The position numbers and the translations under genes were made by a program. 64,000 nt of DNA, from positions 744,001 to 808,000 of the forward strand of contig CM049987.1 in the NCBI GenBank assembly GCA_016630955.3, in the 5' to 3' direction. The DNA is from Didymella arachidicola. Its lineage: Eukaryota > Ascomycota > Dothideomycetes > Pleosporales > Didymellaceae. The notes beneath the pieces were generated by a model that saw only the letters and a program-made list of their open reading frames with translations, did not search any database and was not told the origin of the DNA. Positions 10,816 to 21,989 of the stretch are shown here, in pieces; the first letter of the stretch is position 1; each line of letters starts with the position of its first letter.

Positions 10816-11999
10816 GATGGCGGCTTGTCGAGGGCTGTTCTGTCGTTAGTAGAAATCGCTGAAGTCGCAGATGCAAAAGCGTGCTCACCGTGGTGGGCGC
10901 TCGCTTCGCTAGCGTTGCACGTGATCAAGATGGCCTTTTCTCTCCGAGGACAGCCAATGAAAGCTGGGCACGAACCGGAGCAACCCAGGTTCCCGCCCCA
11001 CTGTTCTCGGACGTGATGGACACATTCGCGACTGGATCCTTCACTCGTTCGCATGCCAGGGCCCAGTTGTCAATCACTTCTTCGTGATGCCGCATCGAAT
11101 CTGTGGTCATCGCGGTCTGCCTTGTGGTTGCTCGTCAGCCACGATCAGGGCAGTGCAAAGTAGGCAATAGGCAACGGGCCCTAGTGCGGTCCGCAGTGTC
11201 AGCTCACCACCTTTCTCATCAGCATTTTCCATAATGTCTCGCTATTCTCGATTGTTCATGACCTACTTGTGACATCACATTCAGTCCTTCAGTTGCGGCT
11301 ATATCCTCGAAGCAATGTGCAGGGCTCATCCAGAGCAATTCAACTCGTGAACATGGATGCATTGCACCAATGCACTATATTGACTACACGGCCATATCGC
11401 GAATGCAGAGGTAGGGTCGCTTCAGTGGTTTCCTAAGGCTCATGTCACTGGAGCTGTTTGTGGTCTGTTTGCTACAATGTTCCGCTTGAACACCACTTCG
11501 AGCACACAAAATCGTTCATTGCATCGCGGGCAGTCCTTCTATGGTCATTTGTTCGCCACTCCCGATTTCGGCTAGCGGACACTTTGGTGCATACAGTGTT
11601 GATGTGGTACACCCACTATGGTTGCTCGGCGAGAAGGCGAAGTTTGTGGCTGTGCTACACCTCAAATCTCAATAGACATCGACCCTGTCAGGTCTTTCAC
11701 TCACAGGCATCTATGCTAAGAGCCTCCTTGTAGATCGTATTACAAGATGTTGGCCTCAGCCTTTCGATCTTTGTCCGACACCAACCGCCAGGATTTCTCG
11801 GACTACCTCCTATACCTATCCCAGCCACACCATATTACCTTACTAGGCTACCGAGCTCTCGTCGGCCTATCATCTTGCCTTCTCGATCACGATTGACCAA
11901 TCCTATGATCAAACCTTCCACCGCGCCACCAGGCATCTTCTTCGCGGCTGCGGGATGCGAGGATCATCGTCCGTACAGGTTAATCTCTGAATAGCCTCA
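10816..11999. promoter_or_regulatory. Divergent promoter region of RPS18 and the 12000 gene
   Basis: 1.18 kb between opposite starts. A palindromic CACGTG lies at 10918-10923, about 105 bp upstream of the RPS18 ATG; this is the core of bHLH (Cbf1-type) sites. A short hairpin-like run, cgctcgcttcgctagcg, is next to it. No gene can be supported in this stretch. Confidence 0.4.
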
Positions 12000-13601
12000 A
12001 TGGCAAGTCCAGAGATGGCTCGACCCGAGGGTGCTTGGAGGCTTCCGTTACAGAAAGACGAGTTTGGAGACAGTGTACCAAAGCCGGGCATCTCCAGACA
12101 CGATACAACGTCTACTACTAGTAGCGGTATCCCTCTACCTTCTGGTCATTGGACGGTGCCTATCTCTGGAAATTGTCCAAGGTGCCACCATCACCACCGG
12201 TCCATTAGAGTCCACATCAAGAATGTTAGTGATTTTAACGGCCTATTGGACGTGCATTGCGAGAAATGCAACAAGCTATGGATCGGACCAGGAGGCAAAA
12301 ACTCGACCCGAGTGTCCTTCGCATCCATTGAAACCATTGACCCTTCTCCTCTCGAACCTGAGGCTCGTACTACATTGGTGCACATGATCCGGAATGCGAC
12401 TCGCGTGGCTACCCTCTCCCCAACCCTGCCAGATATTTCTGAGATAGGTATTGGACTTTCAAGGGACACTTTCAGTCGTAAATCAAGCGGTGTCGAAAAC
12501 CAAAAGCCCATCTTGCGCTTCCAAGATCCTATGCAATCCACAACTCAAGAGCCTTTGTCGATGCGCGAGACGGAATCAGACCCCAGAGCTTCAAGTTCAC
12601 ACTCTGTGTCTAAAATCGACGCTAACAAACATAACATCGGCCCTCGACGTTTGATGACCAGTCTGATACGGAAACTAGGACCAAGTCGGCTCGGCCGCAT
12701 ACCGTTGCTTACGAAATGGTTCAGCGAGGCACAAATCACCATTGACGACTCTGCCACAACACCGCCACGTGCGTCTGTCGTTATGAATAATGCATCGCCG
12801 GCAACGCAACGAGATTCGCAAGGACTAGGTCGAGCTGGCGCGGCACATGCGCCATTTGTCAAGGAAACTGGGGCAGTGAACTTACATGCTTCGCTTCCGC
12901 ACGATAGGGACATACGAGGAGGTGGCAGTACGATTGATCAGGATTCCATTAACAAGATGAGCCAACACGAGCGCATTGCCCTGCTACGATCGCAGATCAA
13001 TACCTTCAGCGCACAGTATAACAGTCGACCGGTTTCCTCAACCAAGTCCGGCTCCTCTGGCCATCAAGAGCAGGCTTTGGACGCTCTGGCCACCATTGCT
13101 GCGATTCACAATTCCTTGCTTACTGGTGTTGGAGCCGCGTTTGGCCAGTGCAACTATAACATGCACTATACCCGCGATCCGAATTCTGCGATCAATGCTC
13201 AGTCCCTACACATATCCGACACTCGAACCTCGGAAGCCTCGACTGTTGTGAACGGACAATCTTTTGCATCGGAAAACCTCCTGAGGGAAGCTATACATCG
13301 AGCTTACCAGTTTTCAAGTACAGCACATGCATTCCCTGTAGAAAGCGGTTGGGAGCAGAGTCGTCGCGATATGGGCCACATTCGTGACTCTTTCGAATCG
13401 GCTACGGCTCATAATCACAACGCGGCCCCCGAATCAAGTGGCACGTCGGATCCCCAGTCTGGACAATCGCTGGCTTACGTTTCATCGTCAACCAACGAAG
13501 AAGCTCAAGCATCTGCAGCACAGCTTCCTGACGATCATCAATCTGGCACCGACGATGTCGCACTTGAACCGCTACAATCCCGGCGACAGTCTTCTGCATA
13601 G
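12000..13601 (+). CDS. Uncharacterised protein with a CxxC-HHHH-CxxC putative zinc-binding segment
   Basis: Single-exon frame of 533 aa starting MASPEMARPEGAWRLPLQ. Around residues 58-92 lies CPRCHHHHRSIRVHI followed by CEKCNKLW, two CxxC pairs around 22 residues apart with a four-histidine run, which looks like a small zinc ribbon. The rest is Ser/Thr-rich and mostly low complexity, with a short helical part near LIRKLGPSRLGRIPLLTKWF and a region (SQHERIALLRSQINTFSAQY) that could be a coiled coil. No transmembrane segment is seen. I do not recognise the family and assign no function. Codon usage looks less GC-biased at third positions than in the ribosomal genes. Confidence 0.62.
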   Translation: MASPEMARPEGAWRLPLQKDEFGDSVPKPGISRHDTTSTTSSGIPLPSGHWTVPISGNCPRCHHHHRSIRVHIKNVSDFNGLLDVHCEKCNKLWIGPGGKNSTRVSFASIETIDPSPLEPEARTTLVHMIRNATRVATLSPTLPDISEIGIGLSRDTFSRKSSGVENQKPILRFQDPMQSTTQEPLSMRETESDPRASSSHSVSKIDANKHNIGPRRLMTSLIRKLGPSRLGRIPLLTKWFSEAQITIDDSATTPPRASVVMNNASPATQRDSQGLGRAGAAHAPFVKETGAVNLHASLPHDRDIRGGGSTIDQDSINKMSQHERIALLRSQINTFSAQYNSRPVSSTKSGSSGHQEQALDALATIAAIHNSLLTGVGAAFGQCNYNMHYTRDPNSAINAQSLHISDTRTSEASTVVNGQSFASENLLREAIHRAYQFSSTAHAFPVESGWEQSRRDMGHIRDSFESATAHNHNAAPESSGTSDPQSGQSLAYVSSSTNEEAQASAAQLPDDHQSGTDDVALEPLQSRRQSSA

Positions 13602-14865
13602 ATTTAACCCCACGCTTCGGCAGTCTTTCCACCATGTGGTATTTACAGGCTTCGGAATCGAGGGTCTTCTCCATGAAATGTTTCGATCTATCTGAGTGGA
13701 TCTCTTTTACTGGCTATTATGACGGCACGACACATTTTACACTTGATCAATCGTTACTTGGACAATTCTTATGATACGACTTTCTTTATGAGACTACGGT
13801 GGAATATGCCTGCTTGCTATAGCACCTGTCTGGTGCGGACAAATAATCACAAATAAAATCATGCTGCTTTACACTTACGAACCTACATTGCTTCGAATTT
13901 GAGCAAGTGTGACAATCCGGATAGCGGCTGGCCAAGGATACTGTATGCAGGCACTGTCTGACAACTCAAACATTTTTTGCCACCAGGTGTTCACTGACGT
14001 CTCACCATGATAAGCCCAAGATCGGCCATAATCCAACGATATGGGCTTTCGGCTACTTTTGTGCGTCTGTATCTTTGATATCTTTTCTATACTTCAAGAA
14101 CAAGTCTAAGCTTCTGCAGGTTCGATTTCTACACAATGAATGTTGTTCGTGGCTTCTTTACGTGGGCTCTCCAGCCCAAGTCTGCACTCTCCTCGCGCAA
14201 AGGTGTTTAGAAATTTGGTACCGTCATTCTTCTCAAGATCCTCTGCCACAAGCTGCGATACCTGAAAGAATGTTGCAGGCCCATGAATTAAATAAAAAGA
14301 TAATAACCTCAGTGACAAACACAACTCATTTGGCACCCGCTGGCGCAAGTCGATAGTTGCCTGGATGTCTGAAGACAAATATCACAAGCCCGCAGCGTCA
14401 GGTTCTACGGAAGCGACGACTTTATGAAGCTTTCGAACGATGATTGGCTCTCGGACGACATGGGAGCTTTTATCATCTTAGTGCAGCTACCGACGAAGCG
14501 TAATAGCCACGGGATTCACGAACGCCAAACTTCTCCTATATACTGATACTGGCAGTAGCGATGAAAACAACAGTACCGATCTACCAGCCAGTAGCACCTA
14601 GAGTAATGTCGAAGGTTCGTCTATTGAGTGTGAGAACCACTGACCAACGACGGGAGAAGTTTGTAAGATTTCGTAATTTTTCTATCGTTTGCTCGAAGAG
14701 TTGGGTTTGATCTCTCTATCAATCAATTTATCGTCTTCTAGAATGCTTCAGATATCGCAAGAATATCATTCTTTCCCATTGTGTCTTTGCAAACAGCAAA
14801 CACCGTCGTCACGCATATAACGCTTCGCACGCTGATCTCCACATCTGCACCCGAGCACATTCATC
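13602..14865. other. Intergenic, no supportable gene
   Basis: 1.26 kb between two + genes, comparatively AT-rich (for example 13840-13870 and 14660-14760). Small frames such as 14075-14356 have no recognisable content. Confidence 0.5.
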
Positions 14866-15994
14866 ATGAGTAACAAACAACGCAATAAACCCGCACTCAC
14901 GAAATCGGAAGGCCACGAATATGTTCTAGTTGAGCATTCCATTAGCTCCACCAACGAATCGACGCCCTACGGGGCGACTCCCAGTCTTGCTCTGATCCCT
15001 CAACCACAGCCTGAGTCGCTTGATCCAGGCCCTTCAATGCAGAGTACGCCATCAGATGCTTGTGTCCATTCAAGTTCGGGCTAATCTATCATCAGGTCAC
15101 AGTGTTCTAATACATGCAGAGAGCGCCCGGCGAAGTTCGTCCTCCGAGCAGAATCACGGTGCTTCTCCCCCAACCCTTCAGCTCGAGAATCCGCCCACAC
15201 CACTTCTCTCCCCATTCTCTGACCCCATTCTGCCTGAGCACAAGAAAACTCCATCGACTGATGAGCAGAGGACCGAGTCCCGCGCGATGACGACTAGCAC
15301 CGACAGTCTTGACAACGAGGATTATGATTGTGCCAAGTTCCTTGACAGAATTGAAGAGGAAGCTGCCCAGACTTCATCTCGCTCCAACAAAAAGCACGTA
15401 CGGCATCACACCAGTGTTCCTTCCCTGCCATCTTCATCGATGACGATAGGTCGAACAACAGTCATTCCGCGAATGCCTAGTGTTCAGTCAATACGTTCTG
15501 CTCGTCCCAATGTTACCATGGATGAGGTCGGTACTTCATCTGCCGACGCAGGCGAACTTGATGACGCGAACTCAGCTCCTGCTCAGCCGTTGCCACCCCT
15601 GCCACCACGCACCCAACGACTTGCTAATTCGACATCAGAGCGCTTCACACGGTGGTTCACGCAAAATTTCATTCCCATTCCGATGCCTCCCATGCCTCAG
15701 GAGAACATAGAGATGAGTGACCTGCATCGTCTCGATTCAGAAACACGTGAGCCTCGTATCGTACCGATGGATCAGGGAAGCCGGCAGCAGAGCGGTCAGG
15801 TGAGTGGTTCGCAAACGCAGCAAGTGGTACAGGTGCAGCAACCTGTTGACCGTAGCTTGCGTGCGCGGCTTGAAGCTATTCCATTTTGGGTATGCGTAAG
15901 TTTGTGTGTCGTTTTGGCATTTGTATTCATGGGTGTACTCGGAGGCTCCGTGTTGGCGGTGGAGAAGAGAGGTTCTGCTTCTCAAATGGACTGA
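14866..15994 (+). CDS. Ser/Pro-rich protein with one C-terminal membrane segment
   Basis: Exon 1 is 14866-15043 and exon 2 15120-15994, with a 76-bp intron (15044-15119, donor GTACGC, acceptor CAG, a ctaat branch-like site). Phase fits and the product is 350 aa. It begins MSNKQRNKPALTKSEGHEYV and is mostly polar and disordered. It has one strong hydrophobic segment near the C-terminus (WVCVSLCVVLAFVFMGVLGG) followed by a short tail with KRG. With no N-terminal signal peptide this looks like a tail-anchored or type II-like membrane protein, which is inference. No family recognised. Its stop is only 85 bp from the stop of the convergent SDR gene. Confidence 0.65.
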
Positions 15995-16079
15995 TGATCT
16001 GTATGTACAACGGTGACTTGGTCGTAGGTAGATTGGAAGTATTGGTGTAAAGGAGCCTTTTGTAGGCTTGGATTTAGCC

Positions 16080-17041
16080 TTAAACAACGAGCTTCAGCTT
16101 CAACTTGTCTCCTTCCTTGATCTCTTTCTTCTTGCTCTCCAACGCATCAACATCCCATGTAGCACTGATATACCTGCCATTCAACCACGTCCTATCCTCA
16201 CTACTCAGCCACACAACAAACCCACCGCAAAGCCCCGGCTCATCGATCAAAACTAATTCAGTCAATATCGTTCATGCAATGCATCCTCGAAATACTCACA
16301 GTCCTTGATCTGTTCAATCTCATTCGCCAACTTGGTCACAACAGCTCCAGGATGGATCCCCACAACATTAATCCCCTTCCCACCATACTCGACGCCCACA
16401 AACTCACTCAACCTCTGCAGCGCCATCTTCGCAATTCCATACGAGCTTCCTCCCGGGATCATAGTAACAGCACCGATAGACGTGACATTGATCAGATTGA
16501 CATGCGTTCTCTTCGTCTCGGCAGTCTGCACCAGCAGCGGCAGAAACGCGTGGGTCAGCAGTAAGGGGCCTTTGAGATTGACTTCCAGCACCTGCCAGTA
16601 GTCCTCTGGATCCGTGTCACCGACTGGCACCCAGGGATGCGAGAGTCCGGCGTTGTTGATGAGGATGTCGAGACGTCCGAACTCGTCGGTGATCTTTTGC
16701 GCTAGCTTCTTTACTGCGGTGCTGTCTGTCACGTTGAGGGTTTCCTTGATAACGTGGACGGCGCTGTTGGCTTCCTTGATACGGTCTGCGACTTCGTCTA
16801 GCTCAGACCCTGTTCGTGCGCATATGATGATTGTGGACACTTTTGCGTGAGCGTACTGGATCGCCATCGAGCGGCCGATACCGCGGCCTGCTCCAGTGAT
16901 CAGGACGACCTTTCCGGGCTGCTGGAGTTGAGAGAATTGTGAGACATCGATGGCTGGGTAGATATCTTTGTGGAGGTTGTTGAGGCCGACAAAGTCAAAG
17001 CCGGCGTCTGGCGGGAAGGGTGACTTTTCGGAGAGTGCCAT
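16080..17041 (-). CDS. Short-chain dehydrogenase/reductase (SDR)
   Basis: Exons 17041-16300 and 16252-16080 on the minus strand with a 47-bp GT-AG intron (16253-16299); product 304 aa. Seen: the cofactor motif TGAGRGIG near residue 44, NNAG near residue 120, and the catalytic serine and YxxxK in SSYGIAKMAL. The spliced C-terminus FLIDEPGLCGGFVVWLSSED is typical of a fungal SDR group. Family knowledge: NAD(P)-dependent oxidoreductase of a small alcohol or ketone; the substrate cannot be read. I chose the ATG at 17041 (ccaccATGG context). The frame is open upstream to 17161, where it would add a Ser/Glu run encoded by a hexamer repeat, so a longer N-terminus is possible. No signal peptide; probably cytosolic. 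Confidence 0.9.
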
Positions 17042-17047
17042 GGTGGG

Positions 17048-17070
17048 TTCTGATTCTGATTCTGATTCTG
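17048..17070. repeat. Hexanucleotide microsatellite (ttctga)n
   Basis: About four copies of ttctga just upstream of the SDR start. Read on the minus strand in frame with the SDR, it would encode alternating Ser and Glu. It lies either in the 5' UTR or in a variable N-terminal extension. Confidence 0.8.
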
Positions 17071-17925
17071 TACTTTCGGAAATGTTGCGGTAATGGAGGT
17101 CTTTATCTAGGTCGAGGATGAAGAAGACGTGACAGTTTTTCAGCCTTGGAAACGTATACAATCTATGATGTAGCGATCAACGATTGCCTGAATACTAGCG
17201 GAATCGGCAACGCTAGCTTGAAGAGGTGATATTCGTGAATCAGTGTGATAATCTTCAAAGCTCGATGTCGAAGCCCCTCACCACGAGCACAATGCTCAAC
17301 TTATACAGGAGACACTCAATGCCTCTCCTGACCCAAGATTCCGTCTCGCTCTCAATCGACGTCTCAAGGCATCCAACGTCTTCAAACTTCTCGGCGCAAC
17401 TCTCCGGACTTAAGCTTAGGGATTCCACGGGCCCCGAAATCCGCATGACGAACACCATACAAACCTTGCTCGAGAGTAAGACTTATAAATCTGATCGGTC
17501 TCTCGCTAGGAATCCCCTTCTCTCATAGATGGAACTATTGGCCAGAACTGCGTCCTGCGCAGCACAAGCGTTAGCCCTCTGTCTGGGCGAGGGACAGCGT
17601 CTGGCGGGAGCAAAGTTCGCGATGTGTAAGCACCATACAAAATCTCGACTTACACACCCCAAGTGGATCATTTTTATGCTAGTAATGACGCACAGGAAAT
17701 AGAAAATGCACAGGGATCCACTGCAATGGGTCCCAGATTCCCACCTTCGGCAGTTGCGCGGATACGCCCGAAAAATAGCTCAAAGTCCGGATTACTGCGT
17801 CGCTTTATGGTCCACGTACGGTGTTGTATCTTTGCGATACTGTATCGATTTGCGTGGCTGGGTCCCATGGAAAACTCCATGGAAAGGACTGAGGCCTTAG
17901 CCTCTTCTACTATGTATGCCTGCCG

Positions 17926-18428
17926 TACGAAGGAGCTCGGCTTTTATGAGGGATCACTTACAGGAACACCGCAACAAGCCTCGTACTTGTGCTTGTAGGT
18001 ACTTAACACTATAACGCGGTTATTTGATTGAAATTATGTTATAGCGTAGAGGGGGGAATTCTGTATCTATCTATATATTTTGCTTGTAAATTTGTGTAAA
18101 AGTGTTGTTGCTATAGCGTGTGTAATAGAGAGAGTTTAGTTAATGCTCTAGCTAGTGATTCCTCATCAAAAATGATCGATCGATTGATTGATATATTTAA
18201 CGTCACTATGATGTGGCCAGCTTGCTGGCCGCCTCAGACCTCCCGTTGGGTATTATGGACGTGTGATGCTAGGAATCTCCGGGTGGTAGTATACCTTGCC
18301 TGAGAAGACATTTCTTGTTATGTTGGTGCGAACAGCACTGTCGAGTGCAGTGCTTCCACCAGTCGAAGGGTCCCCACAGCGGGTCGGTTTGTCTGATCAG
18401 ACTCTCATAAAAAACGAGCTCCTTCGTA
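17926..18428. repeat. Inverted repeat pair around an AT-rich core, possible degraded non-autonomous element
   Basis: The left arm 17926-17950 (tacgaaggagctcggctttt and on) and the right arm 18404-18428 match as reverse complements at 23 of 25 positions. The arms are 453 bp apart and the intervening DNA is AT-rich and non-coding. I see no target-site duplication directly outside the arms, so assignment to a transposon is inference. Confidence 0.45.
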
Positions 18429-18673
18429 GTTGCAGCCGATTGGGCTTTCTAACACAGTGCTCTGCAGATCAAAATAGCAACGAGCATCCCGTACGCGTTA
18501 CGCAGAGACCATCCAAAGACAAGATACACAACCACCCATCCTCCAAGCTCAAGTACCGCATAAAATTAACCATATAACAGCATCCCAACCCCAACCCTGC
18601 GTACAGGAGTCGCAGCGCCAAACGCCATCAACCCAGCTAAATCACAACCCTTGCCTAACCACCCATCCCCACC

Positions 18674-19404
18674 TCACGCCGCATACGCCTTCGGCACATA
18701 ATCCAACTCCCTCACACTCCCGCCCGCCCCCCCATCCTTCCTCGCCCTTCTAGCCGCATACTTATCCACGACCCAGCACACGCACGCCAGCACCAAGCTC
18801 GCCCCCAGCATCAAAAACACCACCAGCGTCCCGTACAGCGCGAACCTGCTCTCCCTGCAGATCGACTTGAAATTGCTGTTGCCCATGTTGCTGGGCAGGG
18901 AGAGGTCTTGTTTCAGCGGGGAGGAGTGCTGGTATTTGCAGGCCCAGGTTTGGATTGTGTCGATGTTGGGGGTTTGGCGGTTGAGGATGTGGGCCCAGAT
19001 TGTTGTGATGAGGGTTAGGAGGAGGGAGGGGAGGGTGGTGGATAGGGAGAGGGCGGCGCGAAAGGTGGGTTTTTGGTTGAGGTGGAGCTGTGGTGGGTTA
19101 GTGTTGGGGGTTGGGAGTGGAATTGGGGGGAGAGGGGGGTAAGGCTTACGCTGGGCAAGAAGGTCGCGACCAGGAATGCGGAGGAGAGTGTGAGTGCGAT
19201 TACGGACGAGGCGATTAAGGCCTTGGTGCCGTGCACATCGAAGTGTTGGGGCCACATGGGGAGCCACCATGGGTTGGAGGTTTGTTGCTTGTTGAAGACG
19301 TCGAGGGTGTGTGCGCTTGTGCCGAGGATGGCGATGCTGAATATAATTACAAGGCCGGTGAGGACCGTTTGCGCGAGGTGGAGAGGCGCTGGGTTGACCT
19401 TCAT
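18674..19404 (-). CDS. Four-TM integral membrane protein, family unknown
   Basis: Exons 19404-19150 and 19087-18674 on the minus strand, intron 19088-19149 (62 bp, GTAAGC to CAG), phase 0; 222 aa. Four hydrophobic segments are visible: TVLTGLVIIFSIAILGTSAH, then ALIASSVIALTLSSAFLVAT, then a segment around LSTTLPSLLLTLITTIWAH, then LYGTLVVFLMLGASLVLACV. The region between segments 1 and 2 is Trp/Pro-rich. The tail is basic (KYAARRARKD) and ends DYVPKAYAA. The layout resembles small fungal four-span plasma-membrane proteins (MARVEL- or SUR7-like), but I cannot assign a family. The splice join links two different frames and keeps the hydrophobic pattern, which supports the model. Confidence 0.7.
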
Positions 19405-20483
19405 GATGGCGGTTTATGATTATTTTCTGGTGGTGAGGGTGGAGTTGCACTACAGAGTCGTAGTAAAGGCAACGACGACGTTATGGAATTCGCACAGAAC
19501 GCAGAATGATGTTTGTATAGGAGTGCCTGACCCTTGAAACAAATGAACGACGAGAAATACAAGTTGCCTATGCGTGCCTGATTATGATGATTTGAGGGGG
19601 GTCAACCATGCTTTAAAACGACATGGTCGCAGTCGTTGTTTCAGCGCTTCAACACCCCATGCGGATATGTCAAATCCCAAAATAGCCCATTCGAGGAGCA
19701 TACTGAACGATCATCTGCCTTACCGCCTGCCCAGGGTCGAGGCTCTGCGGTTAGCGAAGCTTTTGGTTGTCTCCAGCGCGTAGACGCATGTCGGCACCAA
19801 GAAGGGAGGCTTTGGAGTGGCTGTCGCAGCCGATCTTACTGAATGAAGCCATTTAGTAACATTAGGCGTCGAGGGCCTCAAAACAGGTCTGCCATTCGTT
19901 CGTGAGATCGATTGTGGACGTGCATCTAAGCACCGTGGTTGTCGTTTGGCTGCGTTCGGTGTACAGACTAAGCTAAATGTGGTTATCAACATGAAGGGTG
20001 CTCGACGTATTGACGAATAAGATCAAAGCACTGCGCATCTGCAAGGATTGTCGAATTTCTGAAACCAATGAGTGCATGGATAGCGCTTCGAGGGATGTGA
20101 GCAGGGGTGATGAGGTCGGCGCTTAGCGCTGGGTGGGTCCTTGTGACACTGCGCACTGATTGGTTGATCCAACGCCAGAATCGTACTCGAAAGTAAACCC
20201 CAGAGGCAGCCAGGGTCAATGTACGTGAGTGTTGACCTTGTTTACAACACACTGAGGACGGACTGAAAAAGCGAAATTTTTGAAAGCTGGTTTGAGGGGC
20301 GTATAAGACGTGGGAAAGAGGAGTCGAGATTTAAAGTTGTGTTCCAAAGTCTACCCATATCATCAGTAACTCCAGAAATGCTCCGGAATCTCGCGCCATA
20401 ATGCTGGAGCAAGAGAACAACACTCGCCAAACGCTTGCGTTGCCGCCCTCGGGATATCTACTTGTAGTGATCAACTGGCGTCC
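19405..20483. other. Intergenic, no supportable gene
   Basis: 1.08 kb between two minus-strand genes. It should carry the promoter of the four-TM gene and the 3' end of the LysM-type gene. Only short frames without recognisable content are seen. Confidence 0.5.
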
Positions 20484-21353
20484 TTAGAGCTGACCAGTGA
20501 TGCCGCCGCCACTCCCGCCGAACCATCGACGCTTCCCCGAGCTCTGCGGCGCGGGTGCCTTGCCCTTCTTTGTGGCTTGTAGAGGATGTTCCTTCTCCCA
20601 CTTCTCGTCAGCCTTGAATGCGGCCATGGCTCTCTCAAGGTTGTAGCTCGCTTGCTCGAGGTATAGAACGGCGACATCGTATCTATGCATTGGTTAGCGC
20701 TGCCCCCGTTTCCCGCCCACAAGGGTTCCGGTGAACACCTACTCGGCAACTTTGCACCCTACCATAAACTTTCTCAGTTTGGTCTTCTTGATCTCCTCTT
20801 CTTCACCTTCTAGCGGCCGAGGACTGAGGCTGACTCCACCCTTGTAGTATTCGCCAGGTACTAAGATTGTCCTACGTGCTGCTAACAGATGATCCGCAAA
20901 CATTTTGTTGGTCCGTCGAAGAACATCTGGCGGCACGCCATAGGCAAGTGACAAGGATGCTATCGAGTCGTTATTCTGGTCGACAAAATGTAGAACATCT
21001 GGCGCATTCTCGACACTCCTCGCTTTCTCTGGCGGCGGCTGCAACGCATTGTGTGCTGAGTACGGTGGAAGCTCTTCCTCTACTTTCTCGTCGGCATGTG
21101 GCGAATACGTTGGAGGGTCGCGTAGACCTTGCGCTGGTAGAGCAGATGGCCCGGTCGATATTTGGCAGAAAGGACAATAGCTCGCAAATCGAGGATTATC
21201 AGTTAAGCAGCGTGCGCATATAGCACGACCACAGCATTCTAGCCGGCGCTCGAACTGTGACGGCTTTTCGGTCTTCTCGTTGTAGGTGGGAGGGATGGAC
21301 GACAGCAATGTAGCGCAGGTACAGCAAGCCTCGGAAGCAGAGTATTCCCTCAT
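20484..21353 (-). CDS. Intracellular Cys-rich (zinc-finger-like) plus LysM-like protein
   Basis: Exons 21353-20743 and 20682-20484 on the minus strand, with a 60-bp intron (20683-20742, donor GTAGGT, acceptor TAG); 269 aa. The N-terminus has a dense cysteine pattern: CCTCATLL, then CCGRAICARCLTDN and YCPFCQ within about the first 65 residues, which looks like a RING- or B-box-type zinc site. Residues about 118-178 (VLHFVDQNNDSIASLSLAYG and onward, ending ILVPGEYY) fit a LysM fold. The C-terminal exon is helical with LEQASYNLERAMAAFKADEK and a basic, Gly-rich tail. There is no signal peptide, so this is not a secreted chitin-binding effector; it resembles cytosolic LysM-domain proteins. Function unknown. 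Confidence 0.82.
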
Positions 21354-21989
21354 GATGAATAGCAGAAGTTGACACTAAGGGACTGAACGCGTGGAGGAGC
21401 TGGGAGGCAAAGACGACCCCGGAGATAGCACGTCATGACTAAGGAAGGTACTGACACGCAAGAGCACGTGAGGGCGGCATATGCCATTTCGACTGTCTTT
21501 CAGACATTACACGTATATTGCATGGGAATATTGGGCCATACGAATGTGTTTGTCGCTTGCTGCATTTAGTGACGGTGATGTTCGAGTCTGGTGGTTGAGG
21601 CTGGAGGAAGCGTTCCGCAGTGGAGGCAGAAGCGGACAGGCACGGCCCACCAACATATCCTAGCGCACACTCGCTAAGGAAGGCGCGAATTTGCAGGTTC
21701 CCTCACGTCGAACTTTTCGTTGCACGTCTTTCGTTATCCCACCCGCTACCTCACGAGGTAAGTAATGTTCGATCCATCGAGTGCCCTTCAGAGAGCCAAG
21801 GGAAGCAATCGCGCACGTCTGAGAGGATAGGCCTGACACTGCTCCCCTCTGCGACAAGAGCTGAAGAACCCTCCAAAGCTGCTGGCTGAGGGCACTCTCC
21901 ATGCTCTGGCATCTGGAGGCTAACCACCATCTGTACACAGATACCTCAGTCGCCCCTCGCCACTCGAGAATCTTCATTCAACCGCCAAA
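21354..21989. promoter_or_regulatory. Divergent promoter region of the LysM-type gene and RPS22
   Basis: 636 bp between opposite start codons. A CACGTG hexamer lies at 21465-21470. The stretch just before the RPS22 ATG contains a CACAG/ACCGCCAAAATGG-like context. No gene is supported here. Confidence 0.4.

Larger units (their letters stand above)
17042..18673. other. Intergenic with AT-rich core and inverted repeat
   Basis: 1.6 kb without a supportable gene. The part from about 18000 to 18200 is clearly AT-rich (for example gatcgatcgattgattgata near 18174). It is bracketed by an inverted repeat at 17926-17950 and 18404-18428, listed separately. The SDR promoter lies at the left edge. Confidence 0.55.

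Noticed and set aside
16300..17161. SDR start at 17161
   Set aside because: The added 40 residues include a Ser/Glu microsatellite-coded run; the ATG at 17041 has better context and family-like start.
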